This document shows, piece by piece, positions 16,302 through 27,187 of a stretch of 64,000 bases of DNA (position 1 is its first letter; the number at the start of each line of letters is the position of its first letter). The translations under genes and the position numbers were made by a program. The DNA lies in contig JACRCX010000125.1 of NCBI GenBank assembly GCA_016218815.1, positions 1 through 64,000 on the forward strand. Direction: 5' to 3'. Origin of the DNA: Deltaproteobacteria bacterium. GTDB taxonomy: Bacteria; Myxococcota_A; Polyangia; DRWM01; JAAZOP01. A model generated the notes under the pieces. That model ran no database searches, was not told where the DNA came from, and was given only the letters and a program-made list of their open reading frames with translations.

Positions 16302-18590
16302 TCAGGGCGGCGACGACTGCGAGTCGAAGCAGACGTTGGTCCCCGGCGTGGACGGACTCGGCATGCACTCGTAGTGCCCGCAGGCATGCCAGTTGGTGTC
16401 GTATTCGTTCCAACGGCACTGCGAATCCGTAGTGCAAACCTTCTGGCAGCTTTTGGTCTCCAGGGTCACGCCGCTGGAGGAGACGGTGTACTGCAGCAGG
16501 ATGCTGCCGGCGGGGCAAGGCCCGACGAAGGCGGTGTAGTTGCCGACGTCGGCCGGGATGCCGGCGAGGCCGCAAAGCCAGGAGGGCCGGCAACGATGAG
16601 CGTAGGCGGTGCAGAAGCCGCCGGCGAAGTACAAGCGGTTGCCCGAGATTGTGCCGCTGCGGGCACAGCCGACGAGCGACCCGGTCGGGGTGACGACGCC
16701 GGAGCAGCCGCTGATCGTGGCGGACGCCGGGTTGGCGACCGGGCAGGAGCCGGTGCAGGTGCAGGGGGCGCCGATGCCCTGGTCGTTGACGGTGCACGAC
16801 GTCGTGCAGGCATCGAAGCTGTCGGTGTCGCCGTCGTCGCAGCTCTCGCCGCGGTCGGTCTGCAGCGTGCCGTCGCCGCAGGTGTCCTGGCGGATGGAGC
16901 AGTCGCGGACGCACGAGGACACCGGCGGCGTGGAGCAGCTCTCGGTGAGCGTGTTGCCGTCCTCGCAGAACTCGGTGCCACCCGCGTCCCAGAAGCCGTC
17001 GCCGCAGACGGAGAGGGTGCAGGAACCGGCAAGGCAGATGTCGCGTGTCGCGGGGTTGCCGTCGGCGTCGCATACGGTGCCGGTGGGCAGCGGGGACGGC
17101 TGGCAGGCATCGGCCGTCTCGTTGCAGAGCCCCGCGTTGCAGGCATCGGCCGCCGTCGAGCAGTCGCGCGCCGACCCGCCGCAGGCGCCGCCGGTGCAGA
17201 CGTCGCCGGTGGTGCAGAACTGGCCGTCGTCGCACGACGAGCCGCCCGGGGCGGGGTTGTTGACGCAGATGCCGCCGGTGCAGGCGTCCGTCGTGCACGG
17301 ATTGCCGTCGTTGCAGTCGGTGGCCGACCCGCACATCGCGCAGTCGGGATCGGCCGTGTCGATCAGTCTGTCGCAGTCGTTGTCCAGGCCGTCGGAGCAG
17401 GACGCCGTGCCGCGCCGCTCCGCGCCCGGAACGGGAGCGAGCACGTTGTCGCAGCCGTCGAGACTCTCGTTGCAGGAGTCGGTGGTGCAGGAGTCGGCGT
17501 CGGCGCAGCTGCGGGCGGCGCCGGCGACGCACCCTCCCACGACACAGTGGTCGCCGGTCGTGCAGAACAGCCCGTCGTCGCACGTCGTGCCGTCGGTCAC
17601 CGGCCGCGTCACGCACGCGCCCGCCGTCTCGTCGCAGGCGCCGGTGTTGCACGGGTCCGTCAGCATCGAGCAGTCGCGGTCCGCCCCGCCGCCGCACACG
17701 CCGCCGGCGCAGGTCTCGCCCAGTGTGCAGAACAGGCCGTCGGAGCAGGACGTGCCGTCCACGATCGGCTCCGGCACGCAGCGGTCCTCCGTTTCGTTGC
17801 AGCGCCCGACGTTGCACACGGGCGCCACGCCCGAGCAGTCGCGCGGCGCTCCACCACCGCACACGCCGCCGACGCACGTCTCGTCGACGTTGCAGAACTG
17901 CCCGTCGTTGCACGCCGTCCCCTCCGCCAGCAGCACGTTGCGGCAGACGCCGGCGTCGCACACGTCGTCGGTGCACTCGTTGGCGTCCGCGCACTCCGCA
18001 TCGCCGGTGCACGGGACGCAGTTCGGGTCGGCGGCGTCGAGCTGCGTGTCGCAGTCGTTGTCCAGGCCGTCGGAGCACGAGGCGTCGCCGGGCGGCCCCT
18101 CCTCGCCCGGTCGCGGACGCAGCGTGTGCCGGCACTCCGCCAGCACCTCCTCGCAAAGATCGTCCGTGCACAGGTCGGAGTCGTCGCAGGTGTTCTCCGA
18201 CATTCCCGTGCACGCGCCCGATTCGCACGTTCCGGGCAGCATGCAGAACACGTCGTCGTCGCACGCCGTGCCGTCCGCCACCGCCGTGTTCGCGCAGAAG
18301 CCGCCAAGGCACTCATCGAGCGTGCACGGGTTATGGTCGCTGCACTCCCCGCCCGACGTGCACGTCCGCGAGTCGCCCGCCTCCGCGTCGGCTTCCCCGT
18401 CCCCGCCGTCCTCCTCGGCCTCCTCGACACCGTCCGGGATGTCCTCGTCCCCGTCGATCCCGTCGGCGTCGACATCGACGTCCGCGTCGCCGGCCGGGTT
18501 GCCCGACCCGCCACAGGCCGGCAGGCCCGCGGCAACCGTCGCGATCGCGAGCAACCAGCGAAACCAGGGGCGTCGAGCCTCCGCGTTCAT
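16302..18590 (-). CDS. Very Cys-rich repeat lipoprotein
   Basis: ATG 18590 follows GGAGGAACC; an upstream ATG has no such site. The 762-residue product has lipobox LPAC, a long Asp/Glu/Ala stretch and then over ten disulfide-rich modules. At least five have the form DGT.C.DG.FC..G..C..G.C, alternating with CNxGxCNExxxxC units and three CSDGLDNDCD motifs that may bind calcium. A CGDG...CDDGD module of the myxobacterial Cys-rich type follows. The last 150 residues are a different Cys-containing domain. Probably a secreted or surface adhesin-like protein. It has its own promoter. Confidence 0.82.
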   Translation of the reverse strand: MNAEARRPWFRWLLAIATVAAGLPACGGSGNPAGDADVDVDADGIDGDEDIPDGVEEAEEDGGDGEADAEAGDSRTCTSGGECSDHNPCTLDECLGGFCANTAVADGTACDDDVFCMLPGTCESGACTGMSENTCDDSDLCTDDLCEEVLAECRHTLRPRPGEEGPPGDASCSDGLDNDCDTQLDAADPNCVPCTGDAECADANECTDDVCDAGVCRNVLLAEGTACNDGQFCNVDETCVGGVCGGGAPRDCSGVAPVCNVGRCNETEDRCVPEPIVDGTSCSDGLFCTLGETCAGGVCGGGADRDCSMLTDPCNTGACDETAGACVTRPVTDGTTCDDGLFCTTGDHCVVGGCVAGAARSCADADSCTTDSCNESLDGCDNVLAPVPGAERRGTASCSDGLDNDCDRLIDTADPDCAMCGSATDCNDGNPCTTDACTGGICVNNPAPGGSSCDDGQFCTTGDVCTGGACGGSARDCSTAADACNAGLCNETADACQPSPLPTGTVCDADGNPATRDICLAGSCTLSVCGDGFWDAGGTEFCEDGNTLTESCSTPPVSSCVRDCSIRQDTCGDGTLQTDRGESCDDGDTDSFDACTTSCTVNDQGIGAPCTCTGSCPVANPASATISGCSGVVTPTGSLVGCARSGTISGNRLYFAGGFCTAYAHRCRPSWLCGLAGIPADVGNYTAFVGPCPAGSILLQYTVSSSGVTLETKSCQKVCTTDSQCRWNEYDTNWHACGHYECMPSPSTPGTNVCFDSQSSPP

Positions 18591-18637
18591 GGTTCCCTCC
18601 GTTCCCCGCACTCCGATCGGGCGGGACGAATGCGGAC

Positions 18638-18666
18638 ATTGTACGGGGACCGCCGGTGGCGCGCAA
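18638..18666 (-). promoter_or_regulatory. Promoter for the Cys-rich lipoprotein
   Basis: On the minus strand, TTGCGC (18666-18661), 17 bp and TACAAT (18643-18638) lie about 50 bp before the start codon. Confidence 0.5.
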
Positions 18667-18680
18667 CGTGACGCTCCACG

Positions 18681-19541
18681 CTAGAACGTCGCGAGACCCA
18701 TCGTCCGGTGCTCGACCGTGCGCGCGTCCAGGTCGACGACCACCCACGGCGGCCGCTCCATGGCCCCCGGGTTGACGCACACCGTCTTGCCCAGGCGACC
18801 CCACCAGCGCCCGGAGACGTGCGGCGACTCGTGGATGTGGCCGTGGAGCGAGAGCGGAAAGCCGGAGCGCTCGAGGAAGCGCGCTACGGCGTGCGAGCCG
18901 ACGTCCCGGCGATCACCCGTCGTGCCGAGGCCGATCCCCGCGGGAGGGCCGTGGGCGACGAGGATGGCGCGGGCGGGGTCGGGCGGCGCGGGCAGGGCGG
19001 CTAGCTCGTCCTCGATCGTCGGCAGCCTCGAGAGGGCGTCGGCCGGGACCTCGACCAATCCGGCGGAGGTCGAGACAAGGGGAGTGCCGAACTGTGGGGG
19101 GCTGCCGCGCGCGGTGTCGTCATGGCGACACCAGTCCTTGAGCCGGAACGGCGGGTCGGGGACCCACGGAAAGCCGAGAACCGTCCATCCCGCACCGGAC
19201 GGCCCACGGTCGGACGAACCGCCCAACTCGAGCCACCCTCCGCCATCGAGGCGGGTGACGATCCCCTCGCCGGCCATGCCGTCCAGCTCGCCGGCGAGCG
19301 CGCGCGCGTCGTCGTTGCCAAACATCGCGTAGCTGGCGATCCCGGCGGCGCGCGCCGCGGACCAATGGGCGCGCAGCCAACCGAGGAAGTCGCGCTGGCC
19401 GGCGAAGGCGTTCCGGAGCCCGTGGGGCAGCAGATCGCCGCCGTTGACGATCGCGACGGCTTCCCGTTCGCGCGCCGCGGCCAAGGCCGTCTCGTACGAC
19501 TCCTCGTCCCCGTGCAGGTCGACCACGAAGAGGAACCGCAT
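18681..19541 (-). CDS. Calcineurin-like metallophosphoesterase
   Basis: The 286-residue protein starts at ATG 19541 with GAGGTG just upstream. It shows the family motif series in order: DLHGD (8-12), GGDLLPHG, FGNDD, AHGPP and GHIH. The third motif reads GNDD instead of the usual GNHD, so one catalytic histidine position is aspartate, a variation seen in some subfamilies. Likely a cytosolic two-metal phosphoesterase. Substrate unknown. The preceding region holds a gene remnant and a repeat. Confidence 0.8.
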   Translation of the reverse strand: MRFLFVVDLHGDEESYETALAAAREREAVAIVNGGDLLPHGLRNAFAGQRDFLGWLRAHWSAARAAGIASYAMFGNDDARALAGELDGMAGEGIVTRLDGGGWLELGGSSDRGPSGAGWTVLGFPWVPDPPFRLKDWCRHDDTARGSPPQFGTPLVSTSAGLVEVPADALSRLPTIEDELAALPAPPDPARAILVAHGPPAGIGLGTTGDRRDVGSHAVARFLERSGFPLSLHGHIHESPHVSGRWWGRLGKTVCVNPGAMERPPWVVVDLDARTVEHRTMGLATF

Positions 19542-19707
19542 CGCACCTCGATCGCCCCGGGCCCTCGCGGGCGCCCTTCGATGCGACCGACCATCTCACG
19601 ATGCGCGGAACAGGGGAAGCCCCATTTCGGAGGTGTCTCCTTGTCGCCCGAGTTCCTCCACACGTGAGTCAAAGTCGGACGGCGGACCTCGACGCGTCGG
19701 CCTTCAC

Positions 19708-19755
19708 CGGATCGGGCAAGGAGAGGTGGAGAGACCGGCTGGAGAGGTGGCGAGG
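19708..19755 (-). repeat. Dispersed repeat, CACCTCTCC family, copy 2
   Basis: The minus-strand copy of the element at 42-94 has the same order of CACCTCTCC units and ends in CCGATCCGG. It lies directly next to the broken end of the remnant gene at 19775-20005. Confidence 0.6.
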
Positions 19756-19774
19756 TGCGGTGGGTGCAGATGCC

Positions 19775-20005
19775 ATGGCGCGGCGGGTCGCCGCGCACCA
19801 GGAAGAACCCGCCCAGCGTGTTGTGGCCGGTCGGGTCGCACAGCACCGGCTCGAAGCTCTCGATCTTCTTCTCGGCCTGGAGCTTGGCCAGGTAGCCGAG
19901 GTACTCCTCGAACCTGGGCTGGGCCGTCTTCTCGCGTCCGACGAACGGCCTCGTCCATCCGATCAACAATCCCGAATTCGCCGCCTTGATGCACCCCCGG
20001 ATGCC
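19775..20005 (-). pseudogene. Truncated conserved small-protein gene
   Basis: On the minus strand about 75 residues read as a normal N-terminal domain: GLLIGWTRPFVGREKTAQPRF, then EYLGYLAKLQAEKKIESFEPVL and GGFFLVRGD. This has the look of a small ferredoxin-like fold protein. After RGD the frame runs into the CACCTCTCC repeat and loses all protein character. No ATG with an RBS is visible at the front; a TTG near 19979 is the only nearby start. I read it as a gene cut at its 3' end at or near the repeat. Confidence 0.5.
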
Positions 20006-20123
20006 TCCCGACGGGAGGCGGGAAAAAGGACCGGGCGAAGGCAAGACCCATCACGGTGCTGTCAAGCGGAACATCACCGATCGCTGCCTCACGCGCCGGA
20101 TCTTGCGGCGCGGGACGGCGCCG

Positions 20124-20765
20124 TCAGGGGCCGGCGAGCAGCTTCGGCGTCTCGACCCGGAGGAACTTCTTGATCTCCTCCCAAAGCGCGACATCCATTC
20201 CGGCCGGGAAAACCGCGTCGCGCTCGGCGTCGGCGAAATACGTCAGCGAGCGCGCCAGGTGGTACAGGTCGGGCTGCGCCAGCCCGAAGCGGTCGAGGTA
20301 GGCGCGCGCCGCATCGTGGATCGACAGGACCCGACCGAGGATCGCGTGAAGATCCCAGAAGTCGCGCCGCAGGCCGCGGCCCGCCACGGCGGCGAGCTTC
20401 ATCGCGGCCAGATCGCGCAAGCCGGCGACCGTGAATCCTCTCGGTCCGACGGACGGCGGCTCCAGCAACGGGTACCGATAGCGCACGAAGTCGACCGGCG
20501 CACCCTCCAGCCGGAGGCGGAGCGCCACGTCCGTCGTCGAGACCACCTCGGCTGCCGGCACGGTCGTCGTGATCCGTTCCCGCAGCTCCCCGAGGTCCTC
20601 CGTGCCGGCCGCGGAGAAGAGGTCGATATCCCGCGAGATGCGGTGGTGCAGGTGCCAGGCGACCGCGGAACCACCGGCAAGGTAGAACCGATCGATGCCG
20701 GCGACGCGGCTCAGGCATTCCAGGGCGCGATCCTGCTCCGGCGCCAGGACGGGGGTGTCGCCCAT
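20124..20765 (-). CDS. Nucleotidyltransferase, AbiEii/AbiGii toxin type
   Basis: ATG 20765 has GGAGGAGG immediately upstream. The 213-residue protein has the nucleotidyltransferase signature GGSAVAWHLHHRISRDIDLF (GGS 31-33, metal-binding D46 and D48) and the downstream helical region with DLAAMKLAAVAGRGLRRDFWDLH typical of AbiEii/AbiGii-type proteins. These act as toxins that transfer nucleotides in type IV-like systems, though some are housekeeping. It overlaps the end of a DUF6922-like gene by 55 bp, the usual partner arrangement. Possible phage-defence or toxin-antitoxin module. Confidence 0.8.
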   Translation of the reverse strand: MGDTPVLAPEQDRALECLSRVAGIDRFYLAGGSAVAWHLHHRISRDIDLFSAAGTEDLGELRERITTTVPAAEVVSTTDVALRLRLEGAPVDFVRYRYPLLEPPSVGPRGFTVAGLRDLAAMKLAAVAGRGLRRDFWDLHAILGRVLSIHDAARAYLDRFGLAQPDLYHLARSLTYFADAERDAVFPAGMDVALWEEIKKFLRVETPKLLAGP

Positions 20766-21016
20766 TCCTCCTCCTCCGCGTTCAGCACCGCTCGCCAGAA
20801 CGCTACCGTTCGCTCGCTCAGCTCGGGATGGCCGCAGTCGCGCAGGAAGCGGTGGATGCGCTCCAGCCCGTAGGTCGCGATCGACCACCGCACCTCCGAC
20901 ATCCGCCCGAACTCCAGGACGCGCGCCAGGACGAAATCCGCGTGTTCGCCGGCGTCCACCGACGCGAAATCCACATCCCAGAAGAGCCACCGGAATTCCG
21001 CGGGCACCGCACCCAT
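20711..21016 (-). CDS. DUF6922-like partner (putative antitoxin)
   Basis: The 101-residue protein contains FRWLFWDVDFASVDAGEHADFVLARVLEFG, then ERIHRFLRDCG...LSERTVAFWRAVL. This is the pattern of the small DUF6922 proteins found upstream of AbiEii-type nucleotidyltransferases. It overlaps the downstream gene, so the two are translated together. The ATG lacks a Shine-Dalgarno, and a -10 box lies only 6 nt upstream, suggesting a leaderless mRNA. The antitoxin role is inferred from position. Confidence 0.7.
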   Translation of the reverse strand: MGAVPAEFRWLFWDVDFASVDAGEHADFVLARVLEFGRMSEVRWSIATYGLERIHRFLRDCGHPELSERTVAFWRAVLNAEEEEWATPPSWRRSRIAPWNA

Positions 21017-21022
21017 GCGGCG

Positions 21023-21051
21023 ATCCTACGCTCGGCCCCGGAAGGCGTCCA
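21023..21051 (-). promoter_or_regulatory. Promoter giving leaderless mRNA for the AbiEii-type pair
   Basis: On the minus strand, TGGACG (21051-21046), 17 bp and TAGGAT (21028-21023) stand only 6 nt before ATG 21016, so transcription would begin at or next to the start codon. Confidence 0.45.
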
Positions 21052-21222
21052 GGTCCGCCGGAAGCCGGGGTCGAACGGCGCCAGCCGCGGGCTGGCCCCG
21101 ACGAGACTCGGCGGCCGTGCCGCCGAGCAGTTCGCGGTTCGGATACGGGCAAGGCCGTGCTGCGGCCCGACCGCCCCACCGCCCACCGCCCACCGCCGTT
21201 CCTCCCACCGCCCTGCCCCACT

Positions 21223-21258
21223 ACCGCTCGACCGCTCGACCGCTCGACCGCTCGCCCC

Positions 21259-21270
<12 letters not shown>
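21223..21270. repeat. CGCTCGAC tandem repeat
   Basis: CGCTCGAC octamers repeat four to five times, then vary to CGCTCGCCCCC. The tract overlaps the carB stop region and the spacer to the AbiEii-type pair. Confidence 0.55.
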
Positions 21271-24483
<3,213 letters not shown>

Positions 24484-24500
24484 CCCCCCGACGTCCAGTG

Positions 24501-24539
24501 CCGAACCGCGGAAGCCGCGCCCTGAAGGGCGCGGTTCGG
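24501..24539. repeat. REP-like element, short copy
   Basis: This copy is identical in plan to the element at 10677-10733, but an 18-bp piece containing the first hairpin is missing. The CCGCGCCCTGAAGGGCGCGG hairpin and the outer CCGAACCGCG/CGCGGTTCGG arms remain. It lies between carA and carB. Confidence 0.75.
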
Positions 24540-24548
24540 TTCGGAACC

Positions 24549-24598
24549 AACCAGCCACCAGCTGCCAGCTACCAGCTACCAGCTACCAGCCCCCAGTT
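24549..24598 (-). repeat. GGTAGCTGGTAGCT repeat at the carA stop
   Basis: Heptad TAGCTGG units (minus strand) repeat about five times between carA and carB. The carA stop codon (24578-24576) and last residues AGSW lie inside the repeat, so the end of CarA is repeat-derived. Confidence 0.7.
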
Positions 24599-25679
24599 GC
24601 TCCACCCACCTGTCGAAAACCACCGCCGCGTCGCTCGGCCCCGGACACGCCTCGGGGTGGAACTGCACCGCCATCACGCGGTGCTTGCGCGACGCGAGCC
24701 CCTCGAGCGTTCCGTCGTACAGGCTCAGGTGCGTCGGCTCGACCTCGCCCCGCGGCAGCGACTGCGGGTCGACGGCGAAGCCGTGGTTCTGCGCCGTGAT
24801 CCACACCTCGTCGCCGGCCAGGTCGCGGACGGGATGATTGCCGCCGTGGTGGCCGAACCGCAGCTTGAAGGTCTTCCCGCCGAAGGCGAGGCCGAGGATC
24901 TGGTGCCCCAGGCAGATGCCGAGGATGGGCAGCCGCCCCAGCAGCTCGCGGGTCGTGTCGACGCCGCGGGCGACGGCCGCCGGATCGCCCGGACCGTTGG
25001 AGAGGACCAGCCCGTCGGGTCGCCGGCCCAAGACCTCGTCCGGGCCCGCCGACGCCGGCAGGACGTGGACCTCGACCCCGCGCCGCGCCAGCGCGCGCAG
25101 TATGCCGCGCTTGACGCCGAAGTCGATCAGCACCACCCGGTGCAGGACACGACCTTCCGCACGCGCCACCCACGGCTCGAGCGTCGTGACCTCGGCCGTC
25201 AGGTCGCGCCCGTCGAGCCCCGGGGAGGCGCGCACCCGCCCCACGAGAACCTCCGTCGGCTCCACCGCGCGGAAGATCCCCGCCCGCATCGCGCCGCGGT
25301 CCCGCAGGTGCCGCGTGAGCGCCCGTGTGTCCACGCCCGAGATGCCCGCCACGCCACGTTCGACCAGCCACTCGCCCAGCGTCTGCGTCGCCCGCCAGTT
25401 GCTCGCGATGGGCGACAGGTCGCGCACCACCATCCCGGACAGCGCCGGACGCGCGGCCTGCACGTCCTCCCCGGTCATCCCGTAGTTGCCGATGTGCGGC
25501 GTGGTGAAGGCCACGATCTGGCCGCGGTACGAGGGATCCGTGAGAATCTCCTCGTACCCCGACATGCTCGTGTGGAACACGACCTCGCCGAACGCCTCGC
25601 CGGTTGCGCCAACCGCCCGTCCGCGGAAACAGCGTCCATCTTCGAGCAGGAGGATGGCGGGAGTTCGTTCGCGCGTCAC
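24576..25679 (-). CDS. carA: Carbamoyl-phosphate synthase small (glutaminase) subunit
   Basis: The 367-residue protein starts at GTG 25679. An N-terminal CPSase domain (with FHTSMSGYEEILTDPSYRGQ) is followed by a class I glutamine amidotransferase domain. The nucleophile is C256 (GICLGHQ), and H341/E343 (FHPEACPGP) complete the triad. It releases ammonia from glutamine for CarB. The length matches the family, so the repeat at its 3' end replaced at most a few residues. No attenuator or riboswitch is visible upstream. Confidence 0.95.
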   Translation of the reverse strand: MTRERTPAILLLEDGRCFRGRAVGATGEAFGEVVFHTSMSGYEEILTDPSYRGQIVAFTTPHIGNYGMTGEDVQAARPALSGMVVRDLSPIASNWRATQTLGEWLVERGVAGISGVDTRALTRHLRDRGAMRAGIFRAVEPTEVLVGRVRASPGLDGRDLTAEVTTLEPWVARAEGRVLHRVVLIDFGVKRGILRALARRGVEVHVLPASAGPDEVLGRRPDGLVLSNGPGDPAAVARGVDTTRELLGRLPILGICLGHQILGLAFGGKTFKLRFGHHGGNHPVRDLAGDEVWITAQNHGFAVDPQSLPRGEVEPTHLSLYDGTLEGLASRKHRVMAVQFHPEACPGPSDAAVVFDRWVEQLGAGSW

Positions 25680-25757
25680 ACCGGCAGCGCTCCGGACCGT
25701 CGCACCCCACGCGGCGGTCGCGGGACCATAGCAAGCGCGCGGCAGGGGGGGAAGGAG

Positions 25758-25803
25758 GTTGTTGGTCGTTGGTGGGTCGATCGGATCGAGTTGTTGGTCC
25801 GGA
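25758..25803 (+). repeat. GTTGTTGGTCGTTGG repeat
   Basis: Degenerate GTTGG/GTCGTTGG units end in TCCGGA (25798-25803). The last part matches the complement of 7698-7714. It lies in the divergent spacer between carA and a lipoprotein gene. Confidence 0.6.
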
Positions 25804-25867
25804 GGTGCGGAGCGCTGGGTGAAGGGCGGGGAGCGCAAGAGCGTGCGTGCCGGCACCGGGGCGGAGC

Positions 25868-25910
25868 CATCTGTGTCCATCGGTGTCCATCGGTGGTTTC
25901 TTTCCCTTCC
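25868..25910 (+). repeat. CCATCGGTGTCCATCGG element, copy 1
   Basis: The tandem (T/C)GTGTCCATCG units are followed by GTGGTTTC and a pyrimidine run. Its 3' end points to the lipoprotein start at 25957. Other copies are at 31669-31712, 41733-41776 and 42224-42267. Confidence 0.75.
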
Positions 25911-25916
25911 GTCCCC

Positions 25917-25944
25917 TTGCGGAATGCCGGCGTTGGGGTACCTT
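25917..25944 (+). promoter_or_regulatory. Promoter for the lipoprotein at 25957
   Basis: TTGCGG (25917-25922), a 16-bp spacer and TACCTT (25939-25944) end 12 nt before the ATG, which has no Shine-Dalgarno. A leader of only a few bases is predicted. Confidence 0.4.
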
Positions 25945-25956
25945 CTCGCTCCGGCC

Positions 25957-26847
25957 ATGACAACGTCGTTCCCATCGCAGAGCATCCGAACCAAGGCAGG
26001 CCGAACGACGCTCGCCGCCGCGCTCGCCGCCTGGGCATCCGTCGCGGGGTGCGCGGGGGACATGGCGCCGCAGAGCCTGGTCGAGCGGTTCCGGATCATC
26101 GCCGTGCGCGCGGACGTCCCGGACGGGCCGCCGGGGACGACGGTCGCGCTCGAGGCGCTGGTCGCCGATCCGGAGGGTGAAGGGCGGGCGCTCTCGTGGC
26201 TCTGGGTCGCCTGTCGGCTCGGCCCGTCGCTCGATCCCGAGGCCTGCGCCGATCCGGAGCGCGGCGGCATCGTGGGGATCGGCATGGAGCCGACGTTCGC
26301 CTTCACGTCACCGCCGCTGGCGGAAGGGGAGATCGAGGCGCAGGTGATGGTGACGCTCGCCGTCTGCGCCGGCGGCACCTTCGAGCTGCCGAGGGACGGC
26401 GGGACGGCGGGCACGCCGGAGTGCGCGGGCGGCGACGGCGCGGTCGCGTACAAGAGGGTCTTCTCGCGCGAGAGCGACGAGCTGAACCACAACCCGGGGC
26501 TGGACGGGTTGACGCTGGACGGCACGGACTGGAGCGACGAGACCTCGGAGCGCGCGTCGTGCGCCGGCGACTCCTGCGAGCCGGTGGAAATCATCGCTGC
26601 TCTGACCGAAGGCTCCGCGGAGACGTGGACCGAAATCGCCTTCGGCTCGCCCCGGCAGCGGACCGAGGAGGTCTACGTCTCCTGGTTCGCCACGGCCGGC
26701 TCGTTCGAGCGCACCCGCAGCGGCGGGGAGGAGCCGAAGGTCGAGTGGACCCCGCCCGAAGGAGCCGCCACCGTCGACTTCTGGATCGTCGTGCACGACG
26801 GGCGCGGCGGCACGGACTGGATGACCCGGCGGATCGAGTTGCGCTAG
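25957..26847 (+). CDS. Lipoprotein, unknown function
   Basis: The 296-residue product starts at ATG 25957; the open frame upstream is only repeat sequence. A signal peptide ends in lipobox SVAGC. The mature part looks like beta-sandwich sequence with Ig-like phrases (ALSWLWVACRLG, EVYVSWFATAGSFERTRS, TVDFWIVVHDGRGGTDWM) and an internal Cys-containing insertion. Such proteins are common outer-membrane lipoproteins in Myxococcota. No enzyme motif is visible. Confidence 0.75.
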   Translation: MTTSFPSQSIRTKAGRTTLAAALAAWASVAGCAGDMAPQSLVERFRIIAVRADVPDGPPGTTVALEALVADPEGEGRALSWLWVACRLGPSLDPEACADPERGGIVGIGMEPTFAFTSPPLAEGEIEAQVMVTLAVCAGGTFELPRDGGTAGTPECAGGDGAVAYKRVFSRESDELNHNPGLDGLTLDGTDWSDETSERASCAGDSCEPVEIIAALTEGSAETWTEIAFGSPRQRTEEVYVSWFATAGSFERTRSGGEEPKVEWTPPEGAATVDFWIVVHDGRGGTDWMTRRIELR

Positions 26848-26886
26848 ACGCCGGGAGCGACCCGGCATCGCCTCCACGAATGGTTT

Positions 26887-26916
26887 CTTGATGCCCGCCG
26901 GCCAGACCCTGATGCC
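26887..26916 (+). promoter_or_regulatory. Candidate KdpE site upstream of kdp operon
   Basis: CTTGATGCC (26887-26895) and CCTGATGCC (26908-26916) form a direct repeat with a 21-bp period, two helical turns. They lie 85-115 bp before the first small gene of the kdp operon. The same CYTGATGC core occurs upstream of kdpD and of the KimA-like gene. KdpE is an OmpR-family regulator, and these bind direct repeats. The assignment is inferred. Confidence 0.45.
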
Positions 26917-27000
26917 GAACTGAGATCCGACTCGCCAACATGTCGCGAGACGAGTCGCGGCGCGCGAACCGATCGCGGCGCGCCGGGGAAGGCATGCGCC

Positions 27001-27081
27001 ATGGACGCGGTGTGGATCGGGACGGCATTGGTCTTCTTCCTCGCCACGTGGGGCTTCGTGCACTTGGCCGGGAAGCTGTGA
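27001..27081 (+). CDS. 26-residue membrane peptide preceding kdpF
   Basis: ATG 27001 follows GGGGAAGG. The peptide MDAVWIGTALVFFLATWGFV plus six residues is one hydrophobic helix with a charged end. Small membrane peptides of similar pattern occur just before kdpF in other kdp operons (from memory). It ends 13 bp before kdpF. It may help assemble or stabilise the Kdp complex, but no function can be read from sequence. Confidence 0.65.
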   Translation: MDAVWIGTALVFFLATWGFVHLAGKL

Positions 27082-27094
27082 CGGAGACGCGACG

Positions 27095-27187
27095 ATGACG
27101 GCCTTGCTATGGGCGGGGGGGATCGTGTCGGCAGGTATTCTGATCTACCTGTTCGCCGCGCTGCTCAAGCCGGAGTGGTTCCAATGA
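27095..27187 (+). CDS. kdpF: Potassium-transporting ATPase subunit KdpF
   Basis: The 30-residue single-helix peptide ends in IYLFAALLKPEWFQ, the typical KdpF C terminus. A GGAG lies nine bases upstream. Its stop overlaps the kdpA start as ATGA (27184-27187). KdpF stabilises the KdpABC complex in the inner membrane. Confidence 0.9.
   Translation: MTALLWAGGIVSAGILIYLFAALLKPEWFQ

Larger units (their letters stand above)
19542..20123. other. Spacer with repeat copy and gene remnant
   Basis: No intact gene is evident in these 580 bases. They contain the inverted CACCTCTCC repeat (19708-19755) and a minus-strand coding remnant (19775-20005), described separately. The remaining sequence shows no recognisable frame. 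Confidence 0.5.

Noticed and set aside
16302..18590. Regularly spaced similar DNA blocks that could suggest a CRISPR or satellite array
   Set aside because: Spacing and sequence follow the Cys-rich protein modules; there are no identical repeats with unique spacers.
25680..25757. Attenuator or pyrimidine-responsive leader for carA
   Set aside because: No terminator/antiterminator pair or leader peptide could be drawn, only repeats further upstream.
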